This document shows positions 8,787 to 17,109 of a stretch of DNA of 64,000 nucleotides, in pieces. A program made the translations under genes and the position numbers. This DNA is from Weissella cibaria KACC 11862. GTDB taxonomy: Bacteria; Bacillota; Bacilli; Lactobacillales; Lactobacillaceae. Positions within the stretch are counted from its first letter, which is position 1. Each line of letters opens with the position of its first letter. The DNA is taken from assembly GCF_000193635.1 (NCBI RefSeq), contig NZ_AEKT01000016.1, forward strand, positions 23,510-87,509, read 5' to 3'. Under the pieces are notes generated by a model that saw only the letters and a program-made list of their open reading frames with translations, did no database searches and was not told the origin of the DNA.

Positions 8787-8851
8787 CATGATTTTTTTGA
8801 TTATCATCCAAGGTAGCTGGTAGACGAAATTCAACATCATGCAGGCAAAAT

Positions 8852-8883
8852 AAAAGAGGACCTAGTTGCCTAAGTCCCCTATC
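8852..8883 (-). terminator. Intrinsic terminator of the 58-residue ORF
   Basis: On the minus strand AGGGGACTTAG, a GCAA loop and CTAGGTCCTCT are followed by TTTATTTT, just past the stop codon at 8893. Confidence 0.85.
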
Positions 8884-8892
8884 ATTCTGATT

Positions 8893-9069
8893 TTATGCAC
8901 GCTTACGAGTTGGCTTGTCAAAAGTCAATCGTGCTGGCTTCACAACCGTGTAACCTTGCATGCCGTGAGCATACATATACTTTTTGGCGTCTAGTTCAGT
9001 CACGAAGTAGGCCCCTAATTCCGGAGTCCCTGTCGTTTGATTGAACAACATATATAGTGATGATGTCAT
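8893..9069 (-). CDS. Hypothetical 58-residue protein
   Basis: A small gene beginning MTSSLYMLFNQTTGTPELGA and ending in a basic tail KPTRKRA. Support comes from GGAGG 11 bases before the ATG, an uninterrupted frame and a strong terminator right after the TAA. The composition (about 16 percent aromatic or Met) suggests a small folded cytosolic protein. The family is not recognised. Confidence 0.7.
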   Translation of the reverse strand: MTSSLYMLFNQTTGTPELGAYFVTELDAKKYMYAHGMQGYTVVKPARLTFDKPTRKRA

Positions 9070-9253
9070 GACATTCGTTCCTCCAATCTTGTTTCTACTA
9101 TTATTTTATCAGTGAAAGCTTAAATGGAGAAACGATTAGTTTACTCATTACTGTCTTTAGACAAATTTCCCTCACTTTATTGACTTATTTTGGTACATCT
9201 ACTGAAATTCAGATATCAGAAGATGTATTAATTAGTCTAAAAATTGTTCTAGC

Positions 9254-10330
9254 TTAATATACCGATGTTGCACTTGGACGGTAGTAAACCCACTGTCCAG
9301 TACGCAATTGGAACCCTACACGTAAATCTTGTGTCATTATCGTGTTAGGCACTCGGAAGTACAAGGCGTTACCCGCTTTATTATTAATATAATAGTCAAA
9401 ATACGGTGTAAATCCCCCACTCGTCCAAGCAGCATTATCATCATTACCGTATAACTTCGTTGTTAATGTGGCCTGGTTATACCCGTTTAAATACATCAAC
9501 CGATCAGATTGTACGGATAGCGGACTCATAATGTTTGCACCATCCTTAGTAGACAGACGAACGGCAATTACTTGATCAGTATCTATCTTGTCTACTGGTA
9601 CCGATAACCAAGCATTTCCGGCTGGAAGCGTTAGTTGTTGCGCTCCGAAAAGGTACGTATTGCGCCACTTGTTATAGTTGGATTGCTGGTTGTTCGCCAA
9701 ATAATCATTCATCGTCCGTGTGCTAGTTGCGCGATAACCCGGATTTATCAACTTAAGAACACCCCAAGTATATTGATCATTAGAAAAACCGACTGAATTA
9801 TTATCCAATGTTGTCGCTGTACCAACCGTTACCGGGTTCTGCAAGGTTCCCTTATTTGCTAACACATTAAAAGTTCGAGTTACATTTCCCTTTACAACAA
9901 AACGTTGCGCGGCCGGACGGATGTATCCAGCAACAGTTGGCGCATCATTAAAGTTTTGGTTGTAATAAGCTCTCACCGTCTTATTTGCCAAATACATATG
10001 CGTCACTGTGTTATAAAAACGGTTCGTAACCGTAAATTGTTTAGGTGTGTAACCGATCGTTTTAGTTTGTGAATACGCCACTTTGAAATTTGTTGTACGC
10101 GGTGTATTGTACCCATAAATTGCCGAGTAGCTCTTAACCGCCTTAGCATTTTTGTTGTATGTGACTTTTTGCGTACGTAGAACTGCTCCGGTCCGCGAAT
10201 CAACCATACGATACGTTACGCTCACCTTAGGCACTGGCTTATACTTAGCATTCGCTGACACATTAGTCTGTCCAGCAAACATAGCCAAGCTACTAATGGC
10301 GATCATCCCTGAAAAAATAGCTTTCTTCAT
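9254..10330 (-). CDS. Secreted hypothetical protein
   Basis: A 358-residue protein with a clear signal peptide (MKKAIFSGMIAISSLAMFAG, cleavage probably after VSANA near 27). The N-terminal part resembles extracellular adhesin-type beta modules: VSVTYRMVDSRTGAVLRTQK is like the start of a MucBP-type or isopeptide-type repeat. The C-terminal two thirds is rich in Asn, Tyr and Thr. There is no LPXTG motif and no wall-binding repeat, so it is probably released. GGAGAG precedes the start. Substrate and partner are unknown. Confidence 0.78.
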   Translation of the reverse strand: MKKAIFSGMIAISSLAMFAGQTNVSANAKYKPVPKVSVTYRMVDSRTGAVLRTQKVTYNKNAKAVKSYSAIYGYNTPRTTNFKVAYSQTKTIGYTPKQFTVTNRFYNTVTHMYLANKTVRAYYNQNFNDAPTVAGYIRPAAQRFVVKGNVTRTFNVLANKGTLQNPVTVGTATTLDNNSVGFSNDQYTWGVLKLINPGYRATSTRTMNDYLANNQQSNYNKWRNTYLFGAQQLTLPAGNAWLSVPVDKIDTDQVIAVRLSTKDGANIMSPLSVQSDRLMYLNGYNQATLTTKLYGNDDNAAWTSGGFTPYFDYYINNKAGNALYFRVPNTIMTQDLRVGFQLRTGQWVYYRPSATSVY

Positions 10331-10762
10331 TTCTCTCTCCTATGTAACATAGATTCTCTTTTCTCTTATCAGCTTAAGAATAACTTAAACCAACTTTTTA
10401 AGTTTAAACTAGGCTCAGTGTTTTTTCTACACAAGATTAAATAAAATTCAACTCAAATTGCATACTAAAGAGGTCTTTTTTACTGGATAAATCAATACAA
10501 TTAATCAGAAAATTTATACTTCTATATTCGAATGGACTCACATAACAAACAACGCCTATCCAACAGGACAGGCGTTAGAATGCTGGTTATACGAGCATTA
10601 AACACTCATAAGAAAGATGTGATTGATTCATGTAACTCACCAGTCACTTATAAGCAGTTGGTTAATCTGCATCTAAAAATATATGAAAAAAATATCATTT
10701 ACAATCATTTTTTATCGAATTGTTTACAAAATAATGTTTTTCAGGTTTAAAAACGGGGAAAT
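10331..10762. other. AT-rich gap without a supported gene
   Basis: AT-rich stretch upstream of the secreted protein gene. It holds one hairpin (AACGCCTATCC and GGACAGGCGTT, 10551-10576) without a good T-run on either strand. A 72-codon open frame on the plus strand has no ribosome site. Nothing else is seen. Confidence 0.5.
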
Positions 10763-10801
10763 AAAACCAGCAATGTCATACACGAGATTTGACATTGCTG
10801 G
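10763..10801 (-). terminator. Intrinsic terminator of the 280-residue membrane protein gene
   Basis: Perfect 12-bp stem, CCAGCAATGTCA and TGACATTGCTGG, followed on the minus strand by TTTTATTT. Confidence 0.85.
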
Positions 10802-10884
10802 AATGTTTGAAGTCTGATTCAATTTTCAAATCGTTACTTTAGAAGTACTCATTTATTAAAAACATGAACAACCCTATGATTCAC

Positions 10885-11727
10885 TTATCGACGAAGAGAA
10901 CGTGCGGCTGAAGCAATAGCGTTTTCATTATTAACCGAGGCAGCGCCGATTGAAGAAACAATTGCTGCAGTTGATGCCGCTTGTGCAGCAATCAAACTCT
11001 TTGTGTTAGCTCGTGCAGATACAATTTGTTCGTCGATCTTTCGGATAACCACTTGTTGTTGTTGTGCCATTTGCTTCATGTTGCCATTCATGTTGTTCAA
11101 CAAATTGACTGATTGACCTTGAAGTTGTTCCATTCGTTGCTGATGTGAAACCGTACTCCAAATGTTAAACCCTTCTTTCAAAGAATCAGCTCGCCCAACA
11201 CGAATTAGGTCAAATACATTTGCAGCGTCAAAAGAAGTTTGCATATCGTGAGGCCAAATGGCTAGTGCGCTAGCGACTTCCTCATCATGCAAGAATTCGT
11301 TCAATAGACTTTGGTATCGATTTGATTGATTCTGCCAAAGTTGAGACTGTTCACGAGCATTGGCCACATACTCCTTTACTCCCCGAGTTTTAAACTTTGT
11401 GTAACCCCATACAATAGCGCCAGCTACCACAATTCCCAAAATTAAACCAACATATTCGACGCTTGTAGCAACAGTAATAAACATAATGTATGCGATTGCT
11501 GCAACTACCTTACTGTTTTGCAATAACAATGTTTTACCGTATGTATATTGCTTAAGAATCGCCTCACCATTTTTGATTTGAGCGCCATACTCTGCAACTT
11601 CCGCATTGGCGTCAGATATATTCTTTTCCAAATTCTCTTTTCGATCAAAAATACCATACATATATAATGCTGTGTTTTTGTCCGTTTCTGTAGGCGTTAA
11701 ACCCGTCACCGTATTCTCTTCTGCCAT
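10885..11727 (-). CDS. Hypothetical membrane protein with coiled coils
   Basis: A 280-residue protein with an N-terminal helical segment (ENLEKNISDANAEVAEYGAQ), two adjacent membrane helices at about 73-109 and a long C-terminal part with predicted coiled coil around VNLLNNMNGNMKQMAQQQQV and an Ala-rich tail. Start supported by GGAGG. The family is not recognised. Monocistronic with its own terminator. Confidence 0.72.
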   Translation of the reverse strand: MAEENTVTGLTPTETDKNTALYMYGIFDRKENLEKNISDANAEVAEYGAQIKNGEAILKQYTYGKTLLLQNSKVVAAIAYIMFITVATSVEYVGLILGIVVAGAIVWGYTKFKTRGVKEYVANAREQSQLWQNQSNRYQSLLNEFLHDEEVASALAIWPHDMQTSFDAANVFDLIRVGRADSLKEGFNIWSTVSHQQRMEQLQGQSVNLLNNMNGNMKQMAQQQQVVIRKIDEQIVSARANTKSLIAAQAASTAAIVSSIGAASVNNENAIASAARSLRR

Positions 11728-11924
11728 CTCTCTAATTCCTCCAATATTAAAACAGATGATTTAGATTATACTTTAATAGTATTGTTTTATAATAAAAATC
11801 CTTAAAAAAGGCAGTCACCTTGAAGTGCAGTCCAATTATTTAGAATAAGAAAGTCACGTCACATACAAATCCAATAAAATTTGCTATTTTAGCAATCCAA
11901 TTTGGCCTTTATAAAACACGTCAT

Positions 11925-12110
11925 TTATTCAGAAATTTTAAAGAATGGATTTTTCGATCCCTTGTAATAAGACCTGGTTGTCCGTCCTATTCTAAAATCA
12001 CCAGTCCAGCGACCTTGCTCATCGGTCACAGGTTCCGTATCACGTTCTATTGCCCTTAAATATTTATTCTTATTGTCGTATAAGTGTATATCCAACACCA
12101 GAATGACCAT
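11925..12110 (-). CDS. Short ORF, possibly a gene remnant
   Basis: A 61-codon frame whose protein (HLYDNKNKYLRAIERDTEPV in its first half) looks like a genuine domain fragment. It has no ribosome site, and a stop codon directly precedes its ATG in frame. It may be the tail of a lost gene rather than an expressed protein. It lies just upstream of the toxin-antitoxin pair, divergently oriented. Confidence 0.3.
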   Translation of the reverse strand: MVILVLDIHLYDNKNKYLRAIERDTEPVTDEQGRWTGDFRIGRTTRSYYKGSKNPFFKISE

Positions 12111-12209
12111 TTAACATTTTATATTGAGTACAGTAAATTCATGTATATTCTGGCAAAGTTCTATACTATCAATTTAAATGCGACGTTATATTTCTAGCGT
12201 TTGAATAAC

Positions 12210-12272
12210 GCACTTCATTAACTTCTATCGTACGTTTAAAAGTGCTATTAGAAGTACCTTTCATGGTATAAT
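12210..12272 (+). promoter_or_regulatory. Promoter and likely operator of the toxin-antitoxin pair
   Basis: A consensus -10 TATAAT lies at 12267-12272. Just upstream are two nested inverted repeats: GCACTT (12210) with AAGTGC (12240), and ACTTCTA (12221) with TAGAAGT (12249). Such repeats fit autoregulation by the antitoxin. Confidence 0.5.
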
Positions 12273-12300
12273 AACGATAATCAAAAAAGGAGAGTAACTT

Positions 12301-12645
12301 ATGGCAACTAAAGTACACGCAGACGCCATTCTCATGAGTGTGTCTGAATTAAAAAAGTCTCCAACACAGGCAATTGATAACGTTCAACATGCCACCAATA
12401 CGCCCATCTACATCCTCAACCGGAATGAGCCAGTTGCAAACCTAGTATCAACTAGCTACGTTGAACGAAAAGAAATTCTTGAAGAAGAAAATTCAAACTT
12501 AACAGACCTAGTAAATGAACAGGCCTACCAAATCATCGCATTGCAACGCTTATTAAACGACAATGGAGAACGACTCTCAGATTCTGAAGTTCGTGGTGAT
12601 GCCGTGAATACTGATTTATCAGAAATCGAGGATGAATGGTCATGA
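12301..12645 (+). CDS. Phd/YefM-type antitoxin
   Basis: A 114-residue antitoxin. The N-terminal half has the YefM-like DNA-binding pattern ILMSVSELKKSPTQAIDNV followed by PIYILNRNEPVANLVS. The C-terminal half is acidic and extended (ILEEENSNLTDLVNEQAYQI), the part expected to wrap and inhibit the toxin. AAGGAGAG precedes the ATG. The gene overlaps the toxin gene, the normal arrangement for type II modules. Confidence 0.88.
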   Translation: MATKVHADAILMSVSELKKSPTQAIDNVQHATNTPIYILNRNEPVANLVSTSYVERKEILEEENSNLTDLVNEQAYQIIALQRLLNDNGERLSDSEVRGDAVNTDLSEIEDEWS

Positions 12646-12941
12646 CCAATAGTGGCCTAGCCTGGCTAAAAGAAGCAGTTTCTGACTATAAGAAACTTGA
12701 CGGTTCTCAGAAAGTCCAAGTAGACAAGGGACTAGAAAAAATTAAAAATGATCCGTATAATGCCGGCAAGCCGTTAGCTGGTAACCTCATTATGCTGAGG
12801 GAAATTAAAATGAAACGACTAGGCTTAAGAATTATTTTTATGCCAACGGATGAAGGTCCAATCGTTGCAGAAATAATCGTTATCGGAAAACGCTCTGATG
12901 ACCTCGCCTTCAAGCAGGCTGCTAGACGGATAAACCTTTAA
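12636..12941 (+). CDS. RelE/ParE-family toxin
   Basis: A 101-residue basic toxin that probably cleaves mRNA at the ribosome. Family features are an N-terminal helix AWLKEAVSDYKKLDGSQK, then PLAGNLIMLREIKMKRLGLR and IIVIGKRSDDLAF near the end. Two starts are possible: ATG at 12636, 4 bases after GAGG, or ATG at 12642, which overlaps the antitoxin stop as ATGA and gives 99 residues. Confidence 0.86.
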   Translation: MVMTNSGLAWLKEAVSDYKKLDGSQKVQVDKGLEKIKNDPYNAGKPLAGNLIMLREIKMKRLGLRIIFMPTDEGPIVAEIIVIGKRSDDLAFKQAARRINL

Positions 12942-12943
12942 AC

Positions 12944-12988
12944 AAAAAGCAGTGCGTACCCAGAAATTTGGATGCGCACTGCTTTTTT
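12944..12988 (+). terminator. Intrinsic terminator of the toxin-antitoxin operon
   Basis: AAAAAGCAGTGCG and CGCACTGCTTTTTT form a 13-bp stem ending in a T-run, directly after the toxin stop. Confidence 0.9.
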
Positions 12989-13084
12989 AAGGTTCTATTC
13001 TTTTAGGTCTCGCTAAGAAATCACCAACGCCGTTTTTTATGTTTTACAAACATTCTCAAAAAAATAAAAACACCAATAGCTCAA

Positions 13085-13250
13085 ATGTATTCGAAAGTCG
13101 ATGAAAACCAGAGTTTTGACGAGCACCGTCAATGAAACAGTCAAGATTCCATTTAGAAGCGGATGCCCGTGTATAGCTTACCGTCTTAGTACCAACGGTA
13201 TCCACCGTTGTACTGTGAATTGTCGTGGATGTATACAGACAGCGCCACGG
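13085..13250 (-). pseudogene. Decayed copy of the cell-wall-binding-repeat gene
   Basis: Minus-strand translation gives SQYNGGYRWY, a stop, DGKLYTGIRF, another stop, then after a frameshift FIDGARQNSGF. This matches SQYNGGYRWYDHGKLYTGFR and FINGVRQNQGW in the N-terminal repeat of the intact gene at 13301-14056. Two stops and a frameshift show that it is dead. It lies downstream of the intact gene in the same orientation, as expected after a tandem duplication. Confidence 0.75.
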
Positions 13251-13300
13251 CGATTCCCTTAAATTCAATCATAGGGTAGTTTAGTCAATCTGTGATTAGA

Positions 13301-14056
13301 TTATCCCCAAACGTCCCACTTGTCGTTGTTGTTCCCACTGTCAACAACAGCACCTGGGTTGAAGTTATCACCCTTACCGTTAGCGTTAGGATCAGATGGT
13401 GTCGTTGGTTGTGCTGGCTGGGTGTTGCGCAAGAAGAATGTGCCGTTGTTACCGAAGTAGTAGTTCTTGCCACCGATGTTACGCCAACCTTGGACAGCAC
13501 GTCCTTGGTTATCCGTGTAGTAGGTCATACCCCATGCATGGCGCCAACCATTGTCCTGCCGAATACCATTCTCAAACCAGTAGAAGGTACCCATGTAGAA
13601 CTTAAATCCAGTGAACATCTTTCCATTTTGAACCCAGCGCCAACCAACACCAGGAACATTTACGTACGCATCTTTCACAACACCACGTGAGAAGAATGTA
13701 CCGTTGTTACCAAAGTCGTACACAGTTGAACCAACCTTGTAAGTGCCCTGGACAGCACGTCCAGTATTGTCTGTGTAGTACGTCATACCCCAAGCAGAAC
13801 GCCAACCTTGGTTTTGACGAACACCATTGATAAACCAGTAGTACGTACCCATGTAGAAGCGGAAGCCAGTGTATAACTTGCCGTGATCATACCAACGGTA
13901 ACCGCCGTTGTATTGTGAACCATCTTTGATGTAACCGGTCGTGTGAGACGTAATGCGTGCAGCACTTGCTGCTTGCGTAGTTGCCACAGTGCTGACGCCA
14001 GCCAATGTAGCAACCACTGCTACACCCGCAACAATCTTCTTCATATCAAAACTCAT
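13301..14056 (-). CDS. Secreted protein with glucan/cell-wall-binding repeats
   Basis: A 251-residue exported protein with a signal peptide (MKKIVAGVAVVATLAGVSTV, cleavage near AASA) and two long aromatic repeats. Each has the order GYRWY..GK.YTGF.FYMGT.YWF, then NGWR.AWGMTYYTDN.GRAV and YYFGNNGTFF. These resemble the glucan-binding YG repeats of dextransucrases and choline-binding-like modules. No catalytic domain is present; the tail is Pro, Asn and Gly-rich. AAGGAG lies 6 bases before the start. It may bind dextran or the cell wall. A decayed relative lies downstream. Confidence 0.85.
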   Translation of the reverse strand: MSFDMKKIVAGVAVVATLAGVSTVATTQAASAARITSHTTGYIKDGSQYNGGYRWYDHGKLYTGFRFYMGTYYWFINGVRQNQGWRSAWGMTYYTDNTGRAVQGTYKVGSTVYDFGNNGTFFSRGVVKDAYVNVPGVGWRWVQNGKMFTGFKFYMGTFYWFENGIRQDNGWRHAWGMTYYTDNQGRAVQGWRNIGGKNYYFGNNGTFFLRNTQPAQPTTPSDPNANGKGDNFNPGAVVDSGNNNDKWDVWG

Positions 14057-14171
14057 ATTTAACTCCTTAAACTTTATGCAGTTCTAACTAATAATAAGTC
14101 TATCAAATCATGGATTTACGTCAAGCAGTCACACACATCGTCTGTATCCAAATGAAGTATGTAAAATTCTA

Positions 14172-14209
14172 AAAAATCGGTAATAACACTTCTGTCATCA
14201 CCGATTTTT
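14172..14209. terminator. Bidirectional intrinsic terminator
   Basis: AAAAATCGGT and ACCGATTTTT form a stem with T-runs on both strands. It sits between the wall-binding gene and the 38-residue ORF. Confidence 0.75.
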
Positions 14210-14281
14210 ACGACCCTTCAAATCACGTTAATCTCCAATTTTATTGTCTACCAACGCTATTGGGTATAGAGCCTTTTTTAA

Positions 14282-14398
14282 TCACTTCTTCTCGGACTTG
14301 AACCCTGTCTTCTCAACTTTCGTCACCGACCGCAGTCGTAAGGTGGCTGTTGCAAGGTTCACAACTGTTGTCTCAAATACCAATTCAAATCCTTTCAT
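14282..14398 (-). CDS. Hypothetical 38-residue protein
   Basis: A small basic peptide, MKGFELVFETTVVNLATATL followed by RLRSVTKVEKTGFKSEKK. GGAGG lies 7 bases before the ATG and a terminator lies downstream at 14172-14209. A perfect 14-bp palindrome (14421-14434) sits 22 bases before the start. No family is recognised. Confidence 0.5.
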   Translation of the reverse strand: MKGFELVFETTVVNLATATLRLRSVTKVEKTGFKSEKK

Positions 14399-14420
14399 CC
14401 CCGTACCTCCATGTCGTTAT

Positions 14421-14434
14421 TATCAGGCCTGATA
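14421..14434. promoter_or_regulatory. Perfect palindrome, possible operator
   Basis: TATCAGGCCTGATA is a perfect 14-bp palindrome that runs into a -10-like GATAAT on the minus strand, just upstream of the 38-residue ORF and 24 bases past the HAD gene stop. It looks like a dimeric repressor site; the regulator is unknown. Confidence 0.4.
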
Positions 14435-14457
14435 CCTTTACTAACGAAATGAACCGT

Positions 14458-15267
14458 CTAGAATGTCGCAATTGTGTCTAATACACCGTCATGATTGTTG
14501 TCGGCGACGGTCTGGGGGAACTGCTCAAGCAAAGCAGGCGCTGCGTTGGTCATTGCAAATGGCTGGCCAACCGCCTGCAACATCTCGATGTCATTTGCGC
14601 CGTCCCCGAAGGCCATCATGTCATCAAACGTCACCCCATAGTGGTTCGCCAACGTCTGCAATCCAACTGCCTTGTTCACATTGGGCGCCACCACATCAAT
14701 CATGCCGAAGCCAGACGTTGTGACGTGCGCCGTACCTGCGAGTTCGGCGTTCAACTTGGCCATAAAAGGTGTCGCTTCAGACTCGGGCCAGTTCAAAATA
14801 ATCTTGATTACTGGATCAGGAATTTCCGATAAATCATCGATAAAAATCAAGTTTGGAAACTCCATCACCATATTCTGATACAATTCACCCTGACCTTTAT
14901 CGGCGCGCATCATATACCCATCCGTTGCTGTGCTGTAGACGTTTCCGTGGCGTGGTGCCAAATCGTCGGCCTCAACCGTCGCCTTAACAAGTTCCAGTTG
15001 GCGTTGGTCCAAACCGTGTAAGGCTAACGTCTCGTTGTCCTTGGTGACAACTTGACCACCATTCTGGATAACATAGTCAAATCGACCGACAAACGGTGCC
15101 AAAAAATGATCCACCACGTCGCGGCTATTCCCCGTTGCTGCAACAAAATGGCCACCAGCTGCATCTAAACGATCCAATAACGCCGTAAATTTGGCAGCGT
15201 TAACTTGCTGGTGGTCATCAAAAAATGTGCCGTCCAAATCGACGGCGATTAATTTTGGTAATGTCAT
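14458..15267 (-). CDS. Cof-type HAD-IIB hydrolase
   Basis: A 269-residue phosphatase of the haloacid dehalogenase superfamily. Motif I is IAVDLDGTFFDD (about 6-17), motif II is VAATGNSR, and motifs III/IV include AFGDGANDIEML. The large IIB cap domain lies between motifs II and III. Cof enzymes dephosphorylate sugar phosphates, pyridoxal phosphate or FMN; the substrate is not readable. The ATG at 15267 has GGAGGGG 6 bases upstream, better than the longer frame reaching 15366. Confidence 0.9.
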   Translation of the reverse strand: MTLPKLIAVDLDGTFFDDHQQVNAAKFTALLDRLDAAGGHFVAATGNSRDVVDHFLAPFVGRFDYVIQNGGQVVTKDNETLALHGLDQRQLELVKATVEADDLAPRHGNVYSTATDGYMMRADKGQGELYQNMVMEFPNLIFIDDLSEIPDPVIKIILNWPESEATPFMAKLNAELAGTAHVTTSGFGMIDVVAPNVNKAVGLQTLANHYGVTFDDMMAFGDGANDIEMLQAVGQPFAMTNAAPALLEQFPQTVADNNHDGVLDTIATF

Positions 15268-15325
15268 AAGATACCCCTCCGTACTGCCAGTTTCGCATAC
15301 AAATCTGACAGATGCTAGTAATATC

Positions 15326-15817
15326 TTAGAATCCTTCGCGACGTAATAATTTCCCCGCGCGATCATAAACTAAAAAGGCATAACCTTGGGCGCTATCTTG
15401 GTTGTTACTGATTTTCTGGAAGCCAATCTTAATTTCTTTATCTGTATTACGACCACCCTTAGGTCCCACAAAGCGGTAACGGTCTGACGTCACAGTTTGA
15501 CGGGCCTCACGTGTTGCCAACGCTACCGCATCCGCGTAGCTCTGATCAGCGTCAGTTGGCTTAGCATCAATCGTCGCCGTGGCTGTTGTCACCGACGTTG
15601 CTGATGAAGCCGATACGTCATCGGCTTGACTACTCGTTGATTGTGACGAGGCAATCGATTGACTACTGCTTGGTAATTTAGCTGCTGACAGGCTTGCCGC
15701 CACATGCTTCGTCGTTGTTGATTCATGCTTAGTGCCCTTCGCAACACCCAGCATCGCGACAACTAGCACTGCGATTGTCGCAATTCCCAGCATGACCGTA
15801 TTTTTCGTTATTTTCAT
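15326..15817 (-). CDS. Membrane-anchored hypothetical protein
   Basis: A 163-residue protein with an N-terminal hydrophobic segment (VMLGIATIAVLVVAMLGVA), a Ser/Thr/Ala-rich linker of about 60 residues, and a small C-terminal domain (DQSYADAVALATREARQTV and then GYAFLVYDRAGKLLRREGF). It is probably exported or anchored. The ATG at 15817 was preferred; a GTG at 15856 would overlap the upstream gene. The family is not recognised. Confidence 0.65.
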   Translation of the reverse strand: MKITKNTVMLGIATIAVLVVAMLGVAKGTKHESTTTKHVAASLSAAKLPSSSQSIASSQSTSSQADDVSASSATSVTTATATIDAKPTDADQSYADAVALATREARQTVTSDRYRFVGPKGGRNTDKEIKIGFQKISNNQDSAQGYAFLVYDRAGKLLRREGF

Positions 15818-15846
15818 ATCTCTTATTAACCCACGTTTTTCAATCC

Positions 15847-16956
15847 TTATAACCACATCGTGTAGTCATAATCGTCATGCAATTCAGATAATTCACCTAG
15901 AAAGAATTCCTTCGTGTACGGAATAGTAAACATAACTTCCCCACGTTTCGGACTAGCAATTAAGCCAAAATTCAAAAGCGCCTCGCGTGCCTGACTGAGT
16001 GCTGACGTTGTTTTTCCCATACTCTCGGCAATTGCACTTGTCGTTGCAATATCGCCATCACCCATCAATTTTGCCATGGTTTGTGCATATAGCAACCTTT
16101 GTGCTGACAATTCATGCAAAATTAACCGGTGAACATTGCTGAACATCATATCCTTCGCATAATTCTCAACGGCACTAATTGCCTCATCATCAATCACTTT
16201 TACACCTAAATCCCACAATTTAGCACCAAATAATTGAATCAAATATGGATAGCCCCGGGTTTCTTTCGCCAAGTACAACGCATGTTGTTGCGACAGCGTT
16301 ATCCCGTTTTTCTGCAACTCAGTGATGTACGTTGCGGCAATTTCTTTAGGGGTCGATACGGGTCGTAATTTATATTGCTGTGACCGACGTAAAAATGTCA
16401 CCGCTTTATTATTCAATAGGTCGTCCATATAGAATGACAATCCCGCCATAACCAGCATGACGTTATAGCCATCTCGAACCCAAAGTTGATACGCCTTAGC
16501 AAATTCGATCAACGTCTCGACATTAGTCTGTACTTCATCAATCGTAAACACAATCAAACGATTGCCAACTGACAATTGCTGAATAATCGGGGTGGCTTTA
16601 CCATAAAAAGTCGCCAACTTCTTGTCCTGGGTCCCCAGTTTAAGCACTCCCAGATCAACACTTAAATGGACGTCTAGTTCACTAATTGTCGCCAACTCCA
16701 ATGCATCCAACATAGTATCTAGTAATTTATCATCCGCCGCGGTGTTCACAAAAACCGTGTTCTTAGGAAATTTAACTCGCATCTCTTCCATCGCAGCCGT
16801 TTTACCAGTTCCCCTTGCCCCAGTCAATAACGTGGTGCGCCAAGGGCTATTGCTATTTTTGGCAGCATCTAATAAAGATCGCATTAACGTTTCCTGACCC
16901 AAAAACACATTAGGTAGTTTCCCAAAATTAGGTGAAAACGGATTTACTTTTGCCAT
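15847..16956 (-). CDS. AAA ATPase with C-terminal winged-helix-like domain
   Basis: A 369-residue ATPase. Walker A is LLTGARGTGKTAAM (about 44-57), Walker B is LIVFTIDEVQ (about 120), and a sensor-like segment VMLVMAGLSFYM follows. The C-terminal third (MAKLMGDGDIATTSAIAESM and SQAREALLNFGLIA) resembles a winged helix. It belongs with archaeal-type/AAA_16 ATPases found as solitary genes in lactobacilli, often near mobile DNA; the role is unknown. The start at 16956 has GAGG 8 bases upstream; a longer frame to 17076 lacks one. Confidence 0.8.
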   Translation of the reverse strand: MAKVNPFSPNFGKLPNVFLGQETLMRSLLDAAKNSNSPWRTTLLTGARGTGKTAAMEEMRVKFPKNTVFVNTAADDKLLDTMLDALELATISELDVHLSVDLGVLKLGTQDKKLATFYGKATPIIQQLSVGNRLIVFTIDEVQTNVETLIEFAKAYQLWVRDGYNVMLVMAGLSFYMDDLLNNKAVTFLRRSQQYKLRPVSTPKEIAATYITELQKNGITLSQQHALYLAKETRGYPYLIQLFGAKLWDLGVKVIDDEAISAVENYAKDMMFSNVHRLILHELSAQRLLYAQTMAKLMGDGDIATTSAIAESMGKTTSALSQAREALLNFGLIASPKRGEVMFTIPYTKEFFLGELSELHDDYDYTMWL

Positions 16957-17056
16957 ATAAGTGGCCTCATTTCCGAATGTTTCCTCTATTATACCCCACG
17001 CCAATATATATAAGGACAAAAATTCATATTCGCATAAATATATATAGTTATATAAC

Positions 17057-17100
17057 GAAAAACACCGTCTCTGCACACTGCTTGTGCGGAGGCGGTGTTT
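17057..17100 (-). terminator. Intrinsic terminator of the S9 peptidase gene
   Basis: AAACACCGCCTC and a matching GAGACGGTGTTT arm followed by TTTTCG on the minus strand, 10 bases after the peptidase stop. Confidence 0.88.
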
Positions 17101-17109
17101 ATATTATTG

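Noticed and set aside
8640-8840. 66-codon minus-strand ORF
   Set aside because: It runs through the palindromic element, and its frame only reflects the inverted repeat.
10532-10750. 72-codon plus-strand ORF
   Set aside because: No ribosome site, AT-rich gap, contains a hairpin, and the protein has no recognisable features.
14244-14432. 62-codon plus-strand ORF
   Set aside because: Antisense to a small ORF with a good ribosome site, and itself has none.
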